Below are positions 1-8,058 of a DNA stretch of 64,000 bases, piece by piece; the stretch's first letter is position 1, and every line of letters starts with the position of its first letter. A program made the translations under genes and the position numbers. Location of the stretch: contig CAMJML010000007.1 in assembly GCA_946407015.1 (NCBI GenBank), positions 1 through 64,000 on the forward strand. The letters are read 5' to 3'. This stretch comes from an uncultured Selenomonadales bacterium. GTDB taxonomy: Bacteria; Bacillota; Negativicutes; DSM-1736; Dendrosporobacteraceae. The notes beneath the pieces are model-generated. The model ran no database searches and had not been told where the DNA came from. It worked only from the letters and a program-made list of their open reading frames with translations.

Positions 1-167
1 TGCTGGTGGCAGGTGGATTAACGGCTGCTAATGTGGCTGAAGCTGTTGCGATCTTAAAGCCGGCCGGGGTGGATGTGTCGGGTGGAGTTGAAACTGAAGG
101 AGTCAAAGATATCCGGAAAATCACTCAATTTATTCAAGCTGCTCGGGCAGCGCAAAGGGGGTGCTGA
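1..167 (+). CDS. trpF: Phosphoribosylanthranilate isomerase, C-terminal end (partial)
   Basis: Frame 3 is open from the left window edge to TGA at 165-167 and encodes the last ~54 residues of TrpF, which isomerises phosphoribosylanthranilate in tryptophan synthesis. The visible end contains [13 protein letters not shown] followed by GVDVSGGVE and GVKDIRKI. These match the phosphate-binding C-terminal strands of the TrpF (beta/alpha)8 barrel (family pattern: AGGL, then GVDVSSGVE, then GxKD). The stop lies one base before the GTG start of trpC, so the two are translationally coupled. The N-terminus is outside the window. Confidence 0.85.
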   Translation, partial: LVAGGLTAANVAEAVAILKPAGVDVSGGVETEGVKDIRKITQFIQAARAAQRGC

Positions 168-168
168 G

Positions 169-933
169 GTGCTCAATGAAATTGTTCACAAAAAAGGCTA
201 TGAAGTGGCTCAGACCAAAAAGCAATTACCCTTGCCGGAGCTGAAAAAACAGGTTAAGCCAGGTCATTTTGCCTTAAGTACAGCGCTAAAAGCCAGTGAC
301 TGGGGTTTGATTGCCGAATGCAAACTGGCGTCACCGGCTAAAGGGGCCTTATGTTCCGGTTATACGGTACCGGAGCTTGCTAAAACCTATAGCGAGCATG
401 GTGCACTGGCTCTCTCGGTTCATACCGATCCGCATTTTAAGGGTATCATTACCGATATCGCCGCAGTCAGAGCGGTAAGCGACTTGCCTATATTGCGTAA
501 AGATTTTATTATCGATGATTACCAAATCTATGAGGCACGGGCAGCCGGGGCGGATGCCATTTTGCTGATTGCCGCCATTTTATCCGATTATCAGCTTGTC
601 GATTATCTTTACAAAGCCTGGGGAATCGGGATGGATTGTCTGGTGGAGGTTCATACCAGAGAAGAACTTCACAGGGTGTTGAAGACACCGGCAGAGTTGA
701 TTGGCATCAACAATCGCAATCTAACAACATTTACCACCGACATTGTCAATACCTTTGAAATTTTGCCGGAATGCCAGGCAGACCGTGTCGTGATTAGTGA
801 AAGCGGCATTCAGAATGCCCTGGAGGCCAGCCGACTGAAAGATGCCGGTGTGCGCGGTATTCTGGTTGGTGAAGGACTGGTTAAAGCTCAGGATATTGGC
901 CGTAAAACACGTGAATTGACATTAAGTCATTAG
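169..933 (+). CDS. trpC: Indole-3-glycerol phosphate synthase
   Basis: Converts carboxyphenylaminodeoxyribulose phosphate to indole-3-glycerol phosphate. The 254-residue protein has the family landmarks [10 protein letters not shown] (catalytic Lys near residue 52), LRKDFI near 110, INNRNL and ISESGI. The frame is open back to base 73, but that longer start overlaps trpF and has no homologous N-terminus. GTG at 169 gives the usual start [13 protein letters not shown] and has AAAGGGGG at 154-161, so it is preferred. It sits between trpF (1-base gap) and trpB (14 bases). One small deviation is Ala for Ser in the SPSKG motif. Confidence 0.95.
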   Translation: MLNEIVHKKGYEVAQTKKQLPLPELKKQVKPGHFALSTALKASDWGLIAECKLASPAKGALCSGYTVPELAKTYSEHGALALSVHTDPHFKGIITDIAAVRAVSDLPILRKDFIIDDYQIYEARAAGADAILLIAAILSDYQLVDYLYKAWGIGMDCLVEVHTREELHRVLKTPAELIGINNRNLTTFTTDIVNTFEILPECQADRVVISESGIQNALEASRLKDAGVRGILVGEGLVKAQDIGRKTRELTLSH

Positions 934-947
934 AGGAGGAACAAACC

Positions 948-2141
948 ATGCCTAATCATAAAGGACGTTTTGGTAAGTTTGGCGGACAGTATGTACCTGA
1001 AACTGTTATGCCGGCACTGATTGAACTGGAACAACATTACCGGATACTCAAAGAGGATGCGGGGTTTCAGGAAGAATTAACATACTATCTTAATGAATAT
1101 GCCGGACGGCCCACACGGTTATATTTTGCCGAAAAACTGACGGAGTATTATGGAAAGGCCCAAATCTATCTAAAGCGGGAAGACCTGCTGCATACCGGTG
1201 CTCATAAAATCAATAATGCTATCGGGCAAGCGCTTTTGGCCCGCAGAATGGGGAAAAAACGGATCGTAGCCGAAACCGGTGCCGGTCAGCATGGTGTAGC
1301 GTGTGCGACAGTAGCCGCATTATTCGGTTTGGAATGCCAGGTCTTTATGGGAGAAGAAGATATTGAGCGTCAAGCACTTAACGTATTTCGTATGCGTTTG
1401 CTAGGAACCGAGGTTGTACCGGTGACCAGCGGTACAGGCACATTGAAGGATGCGACCAGTGAAGCCATTCGTTACTGGGTTACCCATGTGGAGGATACCC
1501 ATTACATCATTGGATCGGTTGTTGGACCGCATCCATATCCAATGATTGTGCGTGATTTCCAGGCCGTTATTGGGCAGGAGCTTAAAACGCAAATTCAGGA
1601 GCTTTCCGGTACCGCTATCAGTCATATTGTGGCTTGTGTTGGCGGTGGCAGCAATGCCATGGGAATATTTTATCCGTTTCGTGATGATCAGGATATTCTA
1701 AAGATTGGCGTTGAAGCAGCAGGCAAAGGCGTTAGCAGCGGCGAACATGCCGCTTCCCTGACCAGCGGCCGGCCGGGAGTATTGCATGGGGCGTTAAGTT
1801 ATTTGCTGCAAGACAGCGACGGTCAGGTGATTCCGGCTTACTCCATCTCGGCCGGTTTGGACTACCCGGGAGTTGGTCCCGAACACGCTTATTTTAAAGA
1901 CAGCGGCCGGGTTAGCTACACCTCGGTTACAGATAAGGCTGCCTTGAATGCTTTTAAACGTTTGGCTCAATTAGAAGGTATTATTCCGGCCCTGGAAAGT
2001 TCCCATGCCTTGGCGTATTTGGAAGAATTAATGCCTCAGACTCATGCCGGGCAAGCCGTTGTGGTTTGCTTATCCGGCCGCGGTGATAAAGATGTGCAAA
2101 TGGCTGCACAGGTAATGGAGGGATTAACGTGTCACGTATAG
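948..2141 (+). CDS. trpB: Tryptophan synthase beta chain
   Basis: The beta subunit condenses indole with serine using PLP. The 397-residue length is normal for the TrpB1 type. The PLP lysine is K87 in [10 protein letters not shown], the GAGQHGVA segment follows, and the phosphate-binding loop GGGSNAMG is present. An AGAGGAGG ribosome-binding site precedes the ATG. The end overlaps trpA by 13 bases, so the alpha and beta subunits are translationally coupled, as expected for a 1:1 complex. Confidence 0.97.
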   Translation: MPNHKGRFGKFGGQYVPETVMPALIELEQHYRILKEDAGFQEELTYYLNEYAGRPTRLYFAEKLTEYYGKAQIYLKREDLLHTGAHKINNAIGQALLARRMGKKRIVAETGAGQHGVACATVAALFGLECQVFMGEEDIERQALNVFRMRLLGTEVVPVTSGTGTLKDATSEAIRYWVTHVEDTHYIIGSVVGPHPYPMIVRDFQAVIGQELKTQIQELSGTAISHIVACVGGGSNAMGIFYPFRDDQDILKIGVEAAGKGVSSGEHAASLTSGRPGVLHGALSYLLQDSDGQVIPAYSISAGLDYPGVGPEHAYFKDSGRVSYTSVTDKAALNAFKRLAQLEGIIPALESSHALAYLEELMPQTHAGQAVVVCLSGRGDKDVQMAAQVMEGLTCHV

Positions 2142-2920
2142 CAGATAAATTGGCCGCTTTACGGGCGGAAAAGCGAAAAGCACTCATTATTTACATTACG
2201 GCCGGGGCGCCGGATATGGCTACCACACTGGCTGCCGTTCAAGCGGCCGAACAAGCGGGTGCGGATATCATTGAACTGGGAATTCCATTTTCCGATCCGA
2301 TGGCCGATGGGCCGGTCATTCAAAAAGCAGCCATGCTTTCTTTAAAATCCGGCACCAATATGGCGAAAATTGCCGCTCTGGTCCGGGAAATCAGACAGCA
2401 CTCCGACATTCCGCTTGCTGCTATGGCCTATATGAACAGTATTTTGAATTTTGGTGAAGAAGCTTTTGCCACCAGTTTTAGGGAAGCTGGTTTAGACGGT
2501 CTGATTATTCCGGATCTACCTTCGGAAGAAGCTGCTGAAATGGATGAAATCTGCCAAAGAAACGGTCTGGATCTGATCCAGTTCATTGCACCAACTACGA
2601 ATGTTGCCAGGATCAGCCAAGTATGCCGTAACGCCAGAGGATTTATTTACTGCATATCAACAACCGGTGTAACCGGGGTCAGGAAAGTGGATTACAGCGG
2701 GATTGGCCGGGTGATGAATGAGGTCAGGAAGCACACGGATGTTCCGCTGGCTATCGGGTTTGGCATTGGTACACCGGAGGCAGCAAAAGCAGCGGCGCAG
2801 TACGCGGATGCAGTGATTGTCGGCAGTGCCGTGATGCAGAATTTAATGGATGAAGGAGTACCATCCGTTCGGGTGCTGGTACAGTCTATCAGGCAGGCTT
2901 TGGATGAAAGGATGAAATGA
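2129..2920 (+). CDS. trpA: Tryptophan synthase alpha chain
   Basis: The alpha subunit cleaves indole-3-glycerol phosphate and channels indole to TrpB. The 263-residue protein carries [14 protein letters not shown] with the two catalytic acids at E49 and D60, and a C-terminal phosphate-binding stretch [11 protein letters not shown] followed by VIVGSAV. It starts with GTG inside the end of trpB, where GGAGGG (2119-2124) serves as ribosome-binding site. trpE begins one base after its stop. Confidence 0.96.
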   Translation: MSRIADKLAALRAEKRKALIIYITAGAPDMATTLAAVQAAEQAGADIIELGIPFSDPMADGPVIQKAAMLSLKSGTNMAKIAALVREIRQHSDIPLAAMAYMNSILNFGEEAFATSFREAGLDGLIIPDLPSEEAAEMDEICQRNGLDLIQFIAPTTNVARISQVCRNARGFIYCISTTGVTGVRKVDYSGIGRVMNEVRKHTDVPLAIGFGIGTPEAAKAAAQYADAVIVGSAVMQNLMDEGVPSVRVLVQSIRQALDERMK

Positions 2921-2921
2921 A

Positions 2922-4394
2922 ATGAGGGCATTTCCAGATCGATCGGCATTTCGCGAATATGCAAAAACTCATAACATGATTCCGGTTTATATTGAAATTT
3001 CCTCTGATATGGATACCCCGGTGTCTATGTATTATAAACTGGTCGGGGATTCTTATGGTTATATCTTAGAGAGTGCCGATTCCAGCAAAAATTTTGGCCG
3101 GTTTTCCTTTATCGGGACAGAGCCTTTCGCAATAGCGACAGCTTACCCGAATGGACTTAAGATCGAGCGGGATGGTGAAACCGTCTTTCTTTCCGGTAAG
3201 CCTTTTACGGTCTTAAAACAATATATGGAGGCTTTTTCAGCGCCGGTGCTGGCTGATTTGCCGCAATTATCAGGCGGGGCGGTCGGGTATTTCGCTTATG
3301 AATCGGTGGCTACCTGGGAAAGGGTCCGCGGCTTAAATTTGCCTGAGGAGAACCAATTGGCCGAATTGATGTTTTGCCGCGTATTAATGATTATGGATCA
3401 TTTGACCCATACCACCAAACTGGCTTATTTGACTGAAATCAAAGCTGAAACAGATGTTGATCAAGCCTATGAGGCAGCTGTCGGCAAACTGGGCAGCCTG
3501 GCAGAGCAGTTGGATCAGGTGGTACCTGGTGAAAAAAAACGCCAGGAACTTTCAAAGGGTCAGCCAGACCTGGATGTGCAGCAATTTTCCGCCGGTTTTC
3601 AGGAAAAAGTCCGGAAAGCAAAAGAATATATTGCCGTCGGAGATATCTTTCAAGTGGTCTTATCGCAGCAATTTCGCCATAAATTAACCCGGCAGCCCTT
3701 TGGTCTATACCGGCGCTTGCGTCAGGTGAATCCTTCACCTTATATGTTTTATATGAATTTTGGTCAACGAAAATTGGTTGGAGCATCACCGGAGATGCTG
3801 GTTAAAGTGAATGGGGAAAGGGTTGTGACCTATCCCATTGCCGGGACCAGGCCCCGGGGATGTACGGCCGAACAAGATCAAGAACTGGCTATTGATTTAC
3901 TCAACGATGCCAAGGAAAAAGCCGAGCATGCCATGCTGGTCGATCTCGGGCGGAATGATATTGGCCGTATCAGCCTGCCGGGCACTGTTGAGGTGACCCG
4001 ACTGATGGAAATTGAGAAATTCTCCCATGTTATGCATATGGTTTCTGAAGTAACAGGCAAAATTGACCCTAAGCACACGGCGTTGGATGCCTTGATGGCT
4101 TGTTTTCCGGCTGGGACAGTCAGTGGAGCGCCGAAAGTGCGGGCTATGGAGATTATTCATGAACTGGAGCAGCTGAGCCGTGGGCCGTATGCTGGAGCTG
4201 TTGGTTACGTTGACTTTAGCGGTAATATGGATACCTGCATTACGATTCGAACCATCTTGATAGAGGGGGATGAAGCTGTGACACAGACCGGGGCCGGGAT
4301 TGTGGCTGATTCGATACCGGAAAAAGAATATCAGGAGGTACTGCACAAGGCCCGTGTTCTGTTTAGTGTGTTAGCAGAGGGGGATGAAGCATGA
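2922..4394 (+). CDS. trpE: Anthranilate synthase component I
   Basis: Makes anthranilate from chorismate with ammonia supplied by TrpG. The N-terminal domain has an ILESAD...RFSFIG segment, equivalent to the LLES tryptophan feedback site of the family. The chorismate-binding domain shows PIAGTRPRG, DLGRNDIGR and FPAGTVSGAPKVRAMEII. The length (490 residues) is typical. PabB is the main alternative, but the trp operon context and the LLES-like site favour TrpE. Its position after trpA rather than at the head of the operon is unusual. It overlaps trpG by 4 bases (ATGA). Confidence 0.93.
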   Translation: MRAFPDRSAFREYAKTHNMIPVYIEISSDMDTPVSMYYKLVGDSYGYILESADSSKNFGRFSFIGTEPFAIATAYPNGLKIERDGETVFLSGKPFTVLKQYMEAFSAPVLADLPQLSGGAVGYFAYESVATWERVRGLNLPEENQLAELMFCRVLMIMDHLTHTTKLAYLTEIKAETDVDQAYEAAVGKLGSLAEQLDQVVPGEKKRQELSKGQPDLDVQQFSAGFQEKVRKAKEYIAVGDIFQVVLSQQFRHKLTRQPFGLYRRLRQVNPSPYMFYMNFGQRKLVGASPEMLVKVNGERVVTYPIAGTRPRGCTAEQDQELAIDLLNDAKEKAEHAMLVDLGRNDIGRISLPGTVEVTRLMEIEKFSHVMHMVSEVTGKIDPKHTALDALMACFPAGTVSGAPKVRAMEIIHELEQLSRGPYAGAVGYVDFSGNMDTCITIRTILIEGDEAVTQTGAGIVADSIPEKEYQEVLHKARVLFSVLAEGDEA

Positions 4395-4963
4395 TTTTAC
4401 TGATTGATAACTATGATTCCTTTACTTATAATGTTTATCAATTAGTCGCTAATCTAGGTTATTCGGTTGAAGTCATCCGCAATGATCAGATCACTGTTGA
4501 AGAAATTGCTGTCAAAAACTATTCCGCCATTATTATATCTCCTGGTCCGGGAACGCCGGATGATGCCGGAATCAGCCTCGAGGTCATTAAACGATTTGCA
4601 GGGATAACCCCTATTCTGGGAATTTGCTTGGGACATCAGGCCATCGGACAGGTATTTGGCGGAAAGGTGGTGCGGGCTCCTGAACCCATTCATGGCAAAG
4701 TTTCGCTTATCGAACATTGTAACTGTGGAATTTATCATAAAATGCCACAGAATTTCGCTGCCGGACGATACCATTCATTGATTGTCGATCAGGATAGCTT
4801 GCCGGATTGTCTGGAAGTTACGGCCGTTACCGAAGCTGGCTTGATTATGGGACTGCGTCACCGGGAATATCGCATAGAAGGGCTGCAGTTTCATCCTGAA
4901 TCTATATTGACGCCGGAGGGACATCTTCTGGTTGATCGCTTTTTACAACAAAGCCTCCAATAA
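4391..4963 (+). CDS. trpG: Anthranilate synthase component II (glutamine amidotransferase)
   Basis: Class I glutamine amidotransferase that hydrolyses glutamine for anthranilate synthesis. In Firmicutes the same protein often also serves aminodeoxychorismate synthase (PabA); the window does not decide this. The 190-residue protein has PGPGTPDDAG, the nucleophile C79 in GICLGHQAIGQ and the His-Glu pair in QFHPES. It is the last trp gene. Its final codons and TAA stop lie inside the left arm of a perfect 30-bp inverted repeat that probably terminates the operon. Confidence 0.94.
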   Translation: MILLIDNYDSFTYNVYQLVANLGYSVEVIRNDQITVEEIAVKNYSAIIISPGPGTPDDAGISLEVIKRFAGITPILGICLGHQAIGQVFGGKVVRAPEPIHGKVSLIEHCNCGIYHKMPQNFAAGRYHSLIVDQDSLPDCLEVTAVTEAGLIMGLRHREYRIEGLQFHPESILTPEGHLLVDRFLQQSLQ

Positions 4964-5012
4964 AACAATCATCCATCGTTTGCGATGGATGATTGTTTTA
5001 TTGGAGGCTTTG
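4949..5012. terminator. Perfect 30-bp inverted repeat, likely bidirectional terminator
   Basis: Arms 4949-4978 and 4983-5012 are exactly complementary around a 4-base loop TTTG. The inner stem CAATCATCCATCG with its partner is followed on both strands by TTTTATT, so it can act as a terminator in either direction, for trpG on + and for the possible small ORF on -. The left arm includes the last trpG codons and stop. Confidence 0.7.
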
Positions 5013-5023
5013 CATATGTATGG

Positions 5024-5134
5024 TTAGTAGGTTTCTATATAATCACAATCCGTAAAAAAGAAAAAAAGCATGATGATAATGATGATGGTACAGACCTTTT
5101 TTTCTTTGGAATGGTTCTCATACCAATAGCCCAT
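5024..5134 (-). CDS. Possible 36-residue membrane-type small protein
   Basis: On the minus strand an ATG at 5134 follows GAAGGAGGGA with about 6 bases of spacing and opens 36 codons to TAA at 5024-5026. The peptide starts MGYWYENHSKEKK, then a hydrophobic stretch TIIIIIMLFFFF, then TDCDYIETY. The charged head plus single hydrophobic helix recalls small sporulation membrane peptides, but I recognise no family. Support is the strong ribosome-binding site and the terminator just downstream. A competing plus-strand frame (4985-5188) starts inside the hairpin without a ribosome-binding site and looks spurious. Confidence 0.4.
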   Translation of the reverse strand: MGYWYENHSKEKKVCTIIIIIMLFFFFTDCDYIETY

Positions 5135-5399
5135 TTCAGTCCCTCCTTCACCGGCAATGATCCGCTCGAGTTATCATATACTATGTAGTACCCGACTTTT
5201 TGGTTAATCCAACCGCTATTTTTAGTCTTGTAAATTTGTGTGCCGGTTAATTTCAGTAATTTTATCCATCCTAGTAATAATTCATGTTATGATTCTCAGG
5301 CTAAATATGTTAAAATAAACGAAGTTTGGTTTTACAAAAATTTCATGGCTTATCGTTAAGCACTTTGATAACACAAATTCTTGTTTCGGGAGGAAATTC

Positions 5400-7013
5400 A
5401 TGTCAGCAGTAGATTTAAGTTCGGAAATTCATCGCCGCCGGACTTTTGCCATTATCTCTCATCCGGATGCCGGTAAAACGACATTAACTGAAAAGTTGCT
5501 TTTGTACGGAGGTGCCATCCATCTGGCCGGTTCGGTAAAGGCGAGAAAAGCTCAACGTCATGCCGTATCAGACTGGATGGAGATCGAAAAGCAGCGGGGA
5601 ATTTCGGTTACATCCAGTGTCATGCAATTTGACTATGATGGCTACCGGATTAATATTTTGGATACACCTGGTCACCAGGATTTCAGCGAAGATACATACC
5701 GGACCTTGATGGCCGTTGATAGTGCCGTTATGATTATTGACGTAGCCAAAGGGGTTGAGGCCCAAACGAAGAAATTATTTAAGGTTTGTAAGCAGCGGGG
5801 AATTCCCATTTTCACCTTTGTCAATAAACTGGACCGTTTTGGCAAAAACCCGTTTGAATTGATGGAAGAACTGGAAAAAGTATTGGAAATCCGGGCGTAT
5901 CCCATGAATTGGCCGATTGGGATCGATGGGGATTATAAGGGTGTTTATAATCGGCAGAAAGCTCAAATTGAGCTTTTCGCTGAGGAAGGCTCTCATGGCC
6001 AAAAAGTTTTACCCTCTGTAGTGGGCCAGGTGGATGATCCGGCCTTTACCGAAATGCTTGGCAGTGATCTTCATAAGGCTCTTTGTGAGGACATTGAGTT
6101 GCTGGATATGGCTGGTGACAGCTTTGATTTTGAAAAGGTCCGCCAAGGTGAATTGACACCGATGTTTTTTGGCAGTGCCATGACCAACTTTGGAGTACGT
6201 AATTTTCTGGAAGAATTTTTGCGGCTGGCACCGCCGCCGGCTCCGCGGTTATCTTCAGCAGGACTGGTTCAGCCTGAGGATCAGCAATTTTCTGCATTTG
6301 TTTTTAAAATTCAGGCCAATATGAACCCGGCTCACCGTGATCGATTGGCTTTTATCCGGATTTGTTCCGGACAATTTACCAGAGGCATGTCCGTCTATCA
6401 TGAAAAGACCGGAAAAGTCTTGAAGCTGGCTCAGCCGCAGCAATTTTTGGCTCAAGACCGGACCATTATTGACGAAGCGTATCCAGGGGATATTGTGGGC
6501 CTGTTTGATCCGGGTATTTTCGGAATTGGTGATACGCTGTGCGAACAAGGACAGACCTTTACTTTTGAGGATTTTCCGGTGTTTCCACCCGAACGTTTTG
6601 CCAGGGTTCAGGCTAAAGATACCATGAAACGCAAGCAATTTGTAAAGGGCATTACGCAACTGACCCAGGAAGGCGCCGTACAGTTATTCCGGCAAGCTGA
6701 TGCCGGAACTGAATCCTATATTATTGGCACAGTAGGCAGTCTTCAGTTTGACGTATTGGAGTATCGCCTCAAGAATGAATACGGCGTTGATCTCCTGATG
6801 AATCACTTGCCCTTTGAATTAGCCCGCTGGCTTGACGGCCAGGATGTAAAGCCCAGTTCGCTGCGTGGTGCCGACCGGGGAATGTTTGTTTATGATGTGA
6901 AAGAACGGCCCGTATTGCTGGTATCCAATGAATGGGCCTTACGCTGGGTTGCCGATAATAACCCGGATATCCGATTTTTGGCGACTCCGGCAGACCGGCC
7001 CCCTATAGAATGA
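5400..7013 (+). CDS. prfC: Peptide chain release factor 3 (GTPase)
   Basis: RF3 is a translational GTPase that recycles RF1/RF2 from the ribosome. The 537-residue protein has G1 HPDAGKTTLTEK, G3 DTPGHQDFSED and G4 NKLD. The RF3-type insert VKARKAQRHAVSDWMEIEKQ precedes RGISVTSSVMQFDY, which separates it from EF-G. The ATG at 5400 follows CGGGAGG. It is a single-gene unit between the trp operon and a terminator. Confidence 0.95.
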   Translation: MSAVDLSSEIHRRRTFAIISHPDAGKTTLTEKLLLYGGAIHLAGSVKARKAQRHAVSDWMEIEKQRGISVTSSVMQFDYDGYRINILDTPGHQDFSEDTYRTLMAVDSAVMIIDVAKGVEAQTKKLFKVCKQRGIPIFTFVNKLDRFGKNPFELMEELEKVLEIRAYPMNWPIGIDGDYKGVYNRQKAQIELFAEEGSHGQKVLPSVVGQVDDPAFTEMLGSDLHKALCEDIELLDMAGDSFDFEKVRQGELTPMFFGSAMTNFGVRNFLEEFLRLAPPPAPRLSSAGLVQPEDQQFSAFVFKIQANMNPAHRDRLAFIRICSGQFTRGMSVYHEKTGKVLKLAQPQQFLAQDRTIIDEAYPGDIVGLFDPGIFGIGDTLCEQGQTFTFEDFPVFPPERFARVQAKDTMKRKQFVKGITQLTQEGAVQLFRQADAGTESYIIGTVGSLQFDVLEYRLKNEYGVDLLMNHLPFELARWLDGQDVKPSSLRGADRGMFVYDVKERPVLLVSNEWALRWVADNNPDIRFLATPADRPPIE

Positions 7014-7028
7014 TAGTTAAAGCACAAA

Positions 7029-7059
7029 GCCCTTCCACAAATGTGGAAGGGCAATTTGG
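7029..7059 (+). terminator. Terminator-like hairpin after prfC
   Basis: GCCCTTCCACA (7029-7039) pairs with TGTGGAAGGGC (7042-7052), followed by a short AATTTGG tail. The poly-T tract is weak. Confidence 0.55.
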
Positions 7060-7084
7060 TGCAGGCAGCTGACGAGCGGTTAAA

Positions 7085-7127
7085 AGGAAAAAAGTTCAGC
7101 AGATTGCTAAGCCGGCGACTTTTTCCT
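7085..7127 (-). terminator. Terminator for the DUF4931 gene
   Basis: AGGAAAAAAGT (7085-7095) pairs with ACTTTTTCCT (7118-7127). Read on the minus strand it lies just after the stop of the DUF4931 gene, with the T-run contained in the downstream arm. Confidence 0.5.
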
Positions 7128-7157
7128 GTCAGAAGTGGAAACTACTACAGAGAGGCA

Positions 7158-7922
7158 TTATTTAACAAGGTATTTCTCCTGGAAATCCAGTACAACATCT
7201 TCCAAACGGCTTGATACCTGGGGAATGGCAAAACCAATAAACAGCGGGGATGTTACAAAGCGCGGCATAATTTTGACGGCAATGGCATGATCGAGTTTAT
7301 AAAAAAATAAATTATAACTGTTGCAATTCCGGTGAAAATTGCCAAGGATATATCGGGTTACACTTTGGACATCATCAGCCAAACGATTGAGCTGGGTTAA
7401 GTCACTTAAAATCGCATTAAACTCAAAGAAGCCTACCCTGGGTTTGGTGGAAAGGTTTAATTCAATCTCCGCATCCTTATGAATAACCAGTCCTTCAAAA
7501 TGCTCCGGATACACAGAATCCATATAGTCAATGGTATTAAGGCCAATAATTTGCATGTGTGGGTGACGGATGGTGCCACCGGAAAACGGCCCATGATTTT
7601 TAAAAAAGATAACCGACTTGTAGTGTCCTTCACGCTCCATTTGCTGCCAGTTGTCAATACCAAAGCGGAAAACCCGATAAAGGTGCTCTTTGGGATATAA
7701 GGATAATTCGGATGTGCATTCATCGGTTTCAATGAGAACGGTTTGAACGGTGTCCTGAAGAACCGGGTATTTATTTTTTACCAATAAAATAGGTCCATCG
7801 GCGGCAATAATACCTTCCAAGCTTTCCCGATCGCAAAAGGGACATTTTGTTGTTGTGTTAATGATGCTTTCAGGTTTTTGTTTTCCAATATTAAGATTAA
7901 ATTCGATATGTTTGGTGGACAA
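7158..7922 (-). CDS. DUF4931 protein, HIT/GalT-like superfamily
   Basis: A 254-residue protein related to galactose-1-phosphate uridylyltransferases. It has an N-terminal zinc-type CPFCDRE motif near residue 28, NKYPVL, FFKNHGPFSGGT and a HIT-like catalytic RHPHMQ motif in the middle. These features match the DUF4931 family of Firmicutes. The substrate is unknown, and a nucleotidyl transfer or hydrolysis role is inferred from the HIT fold. It starts with TTG at 7922 behind GAGGGTGA and is divergent from the spoVB-like gene. Confidence 0.75.
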   Translation of the reverse strand: MSTKHIEFNLNIGKQKPESIINTTTKCPFCDRESLEGIIAADGPILLVKNKYPVLQDTVQTVLIETDECTSELSLYPKEHLYRVFRFGIDNWQQMEREGHYKSVIFFKNHGPFSGGTIRHPHMQIIGLNTIDYMDSVYPEHFEGLVIHKDAEIELNLSTKPRVGFFEFNAILSDLTQLNRLADDVQSVTRYILGNFHRNCNSYNLFFYKLDHAIAVKIMPRFVTSPLFIGFAIPQVSSRLEDVVLDFQEKYLVK

Positions 7923-8058
7923 GGTGACTCACCCTCTTCTTTAGATATTGCCGCTTATGGTAAAATTGTAATGTTCATGCTCTTATTATCATTATATTAT
8001 ATGTAAGCTGCGATGAAAAATAAAACTCTTAAGTTGACTGCAAGGCAGGTGTCCTAAT

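Noticed and set aside
2922-4963. pabB-pabA instead of trpE-trpG
   Set aside because: The feedback-site-like ILES segment and direct coupling to trpA favour anthranilate synthase, although TrpG may serve both.
4985-5188. Plus-strand 67-codon ORF after trpG
   Set aside because: It starts inside the terminator hairpin without a ribosome-binding site and overlaps a better-supported small minus-strand ORF.
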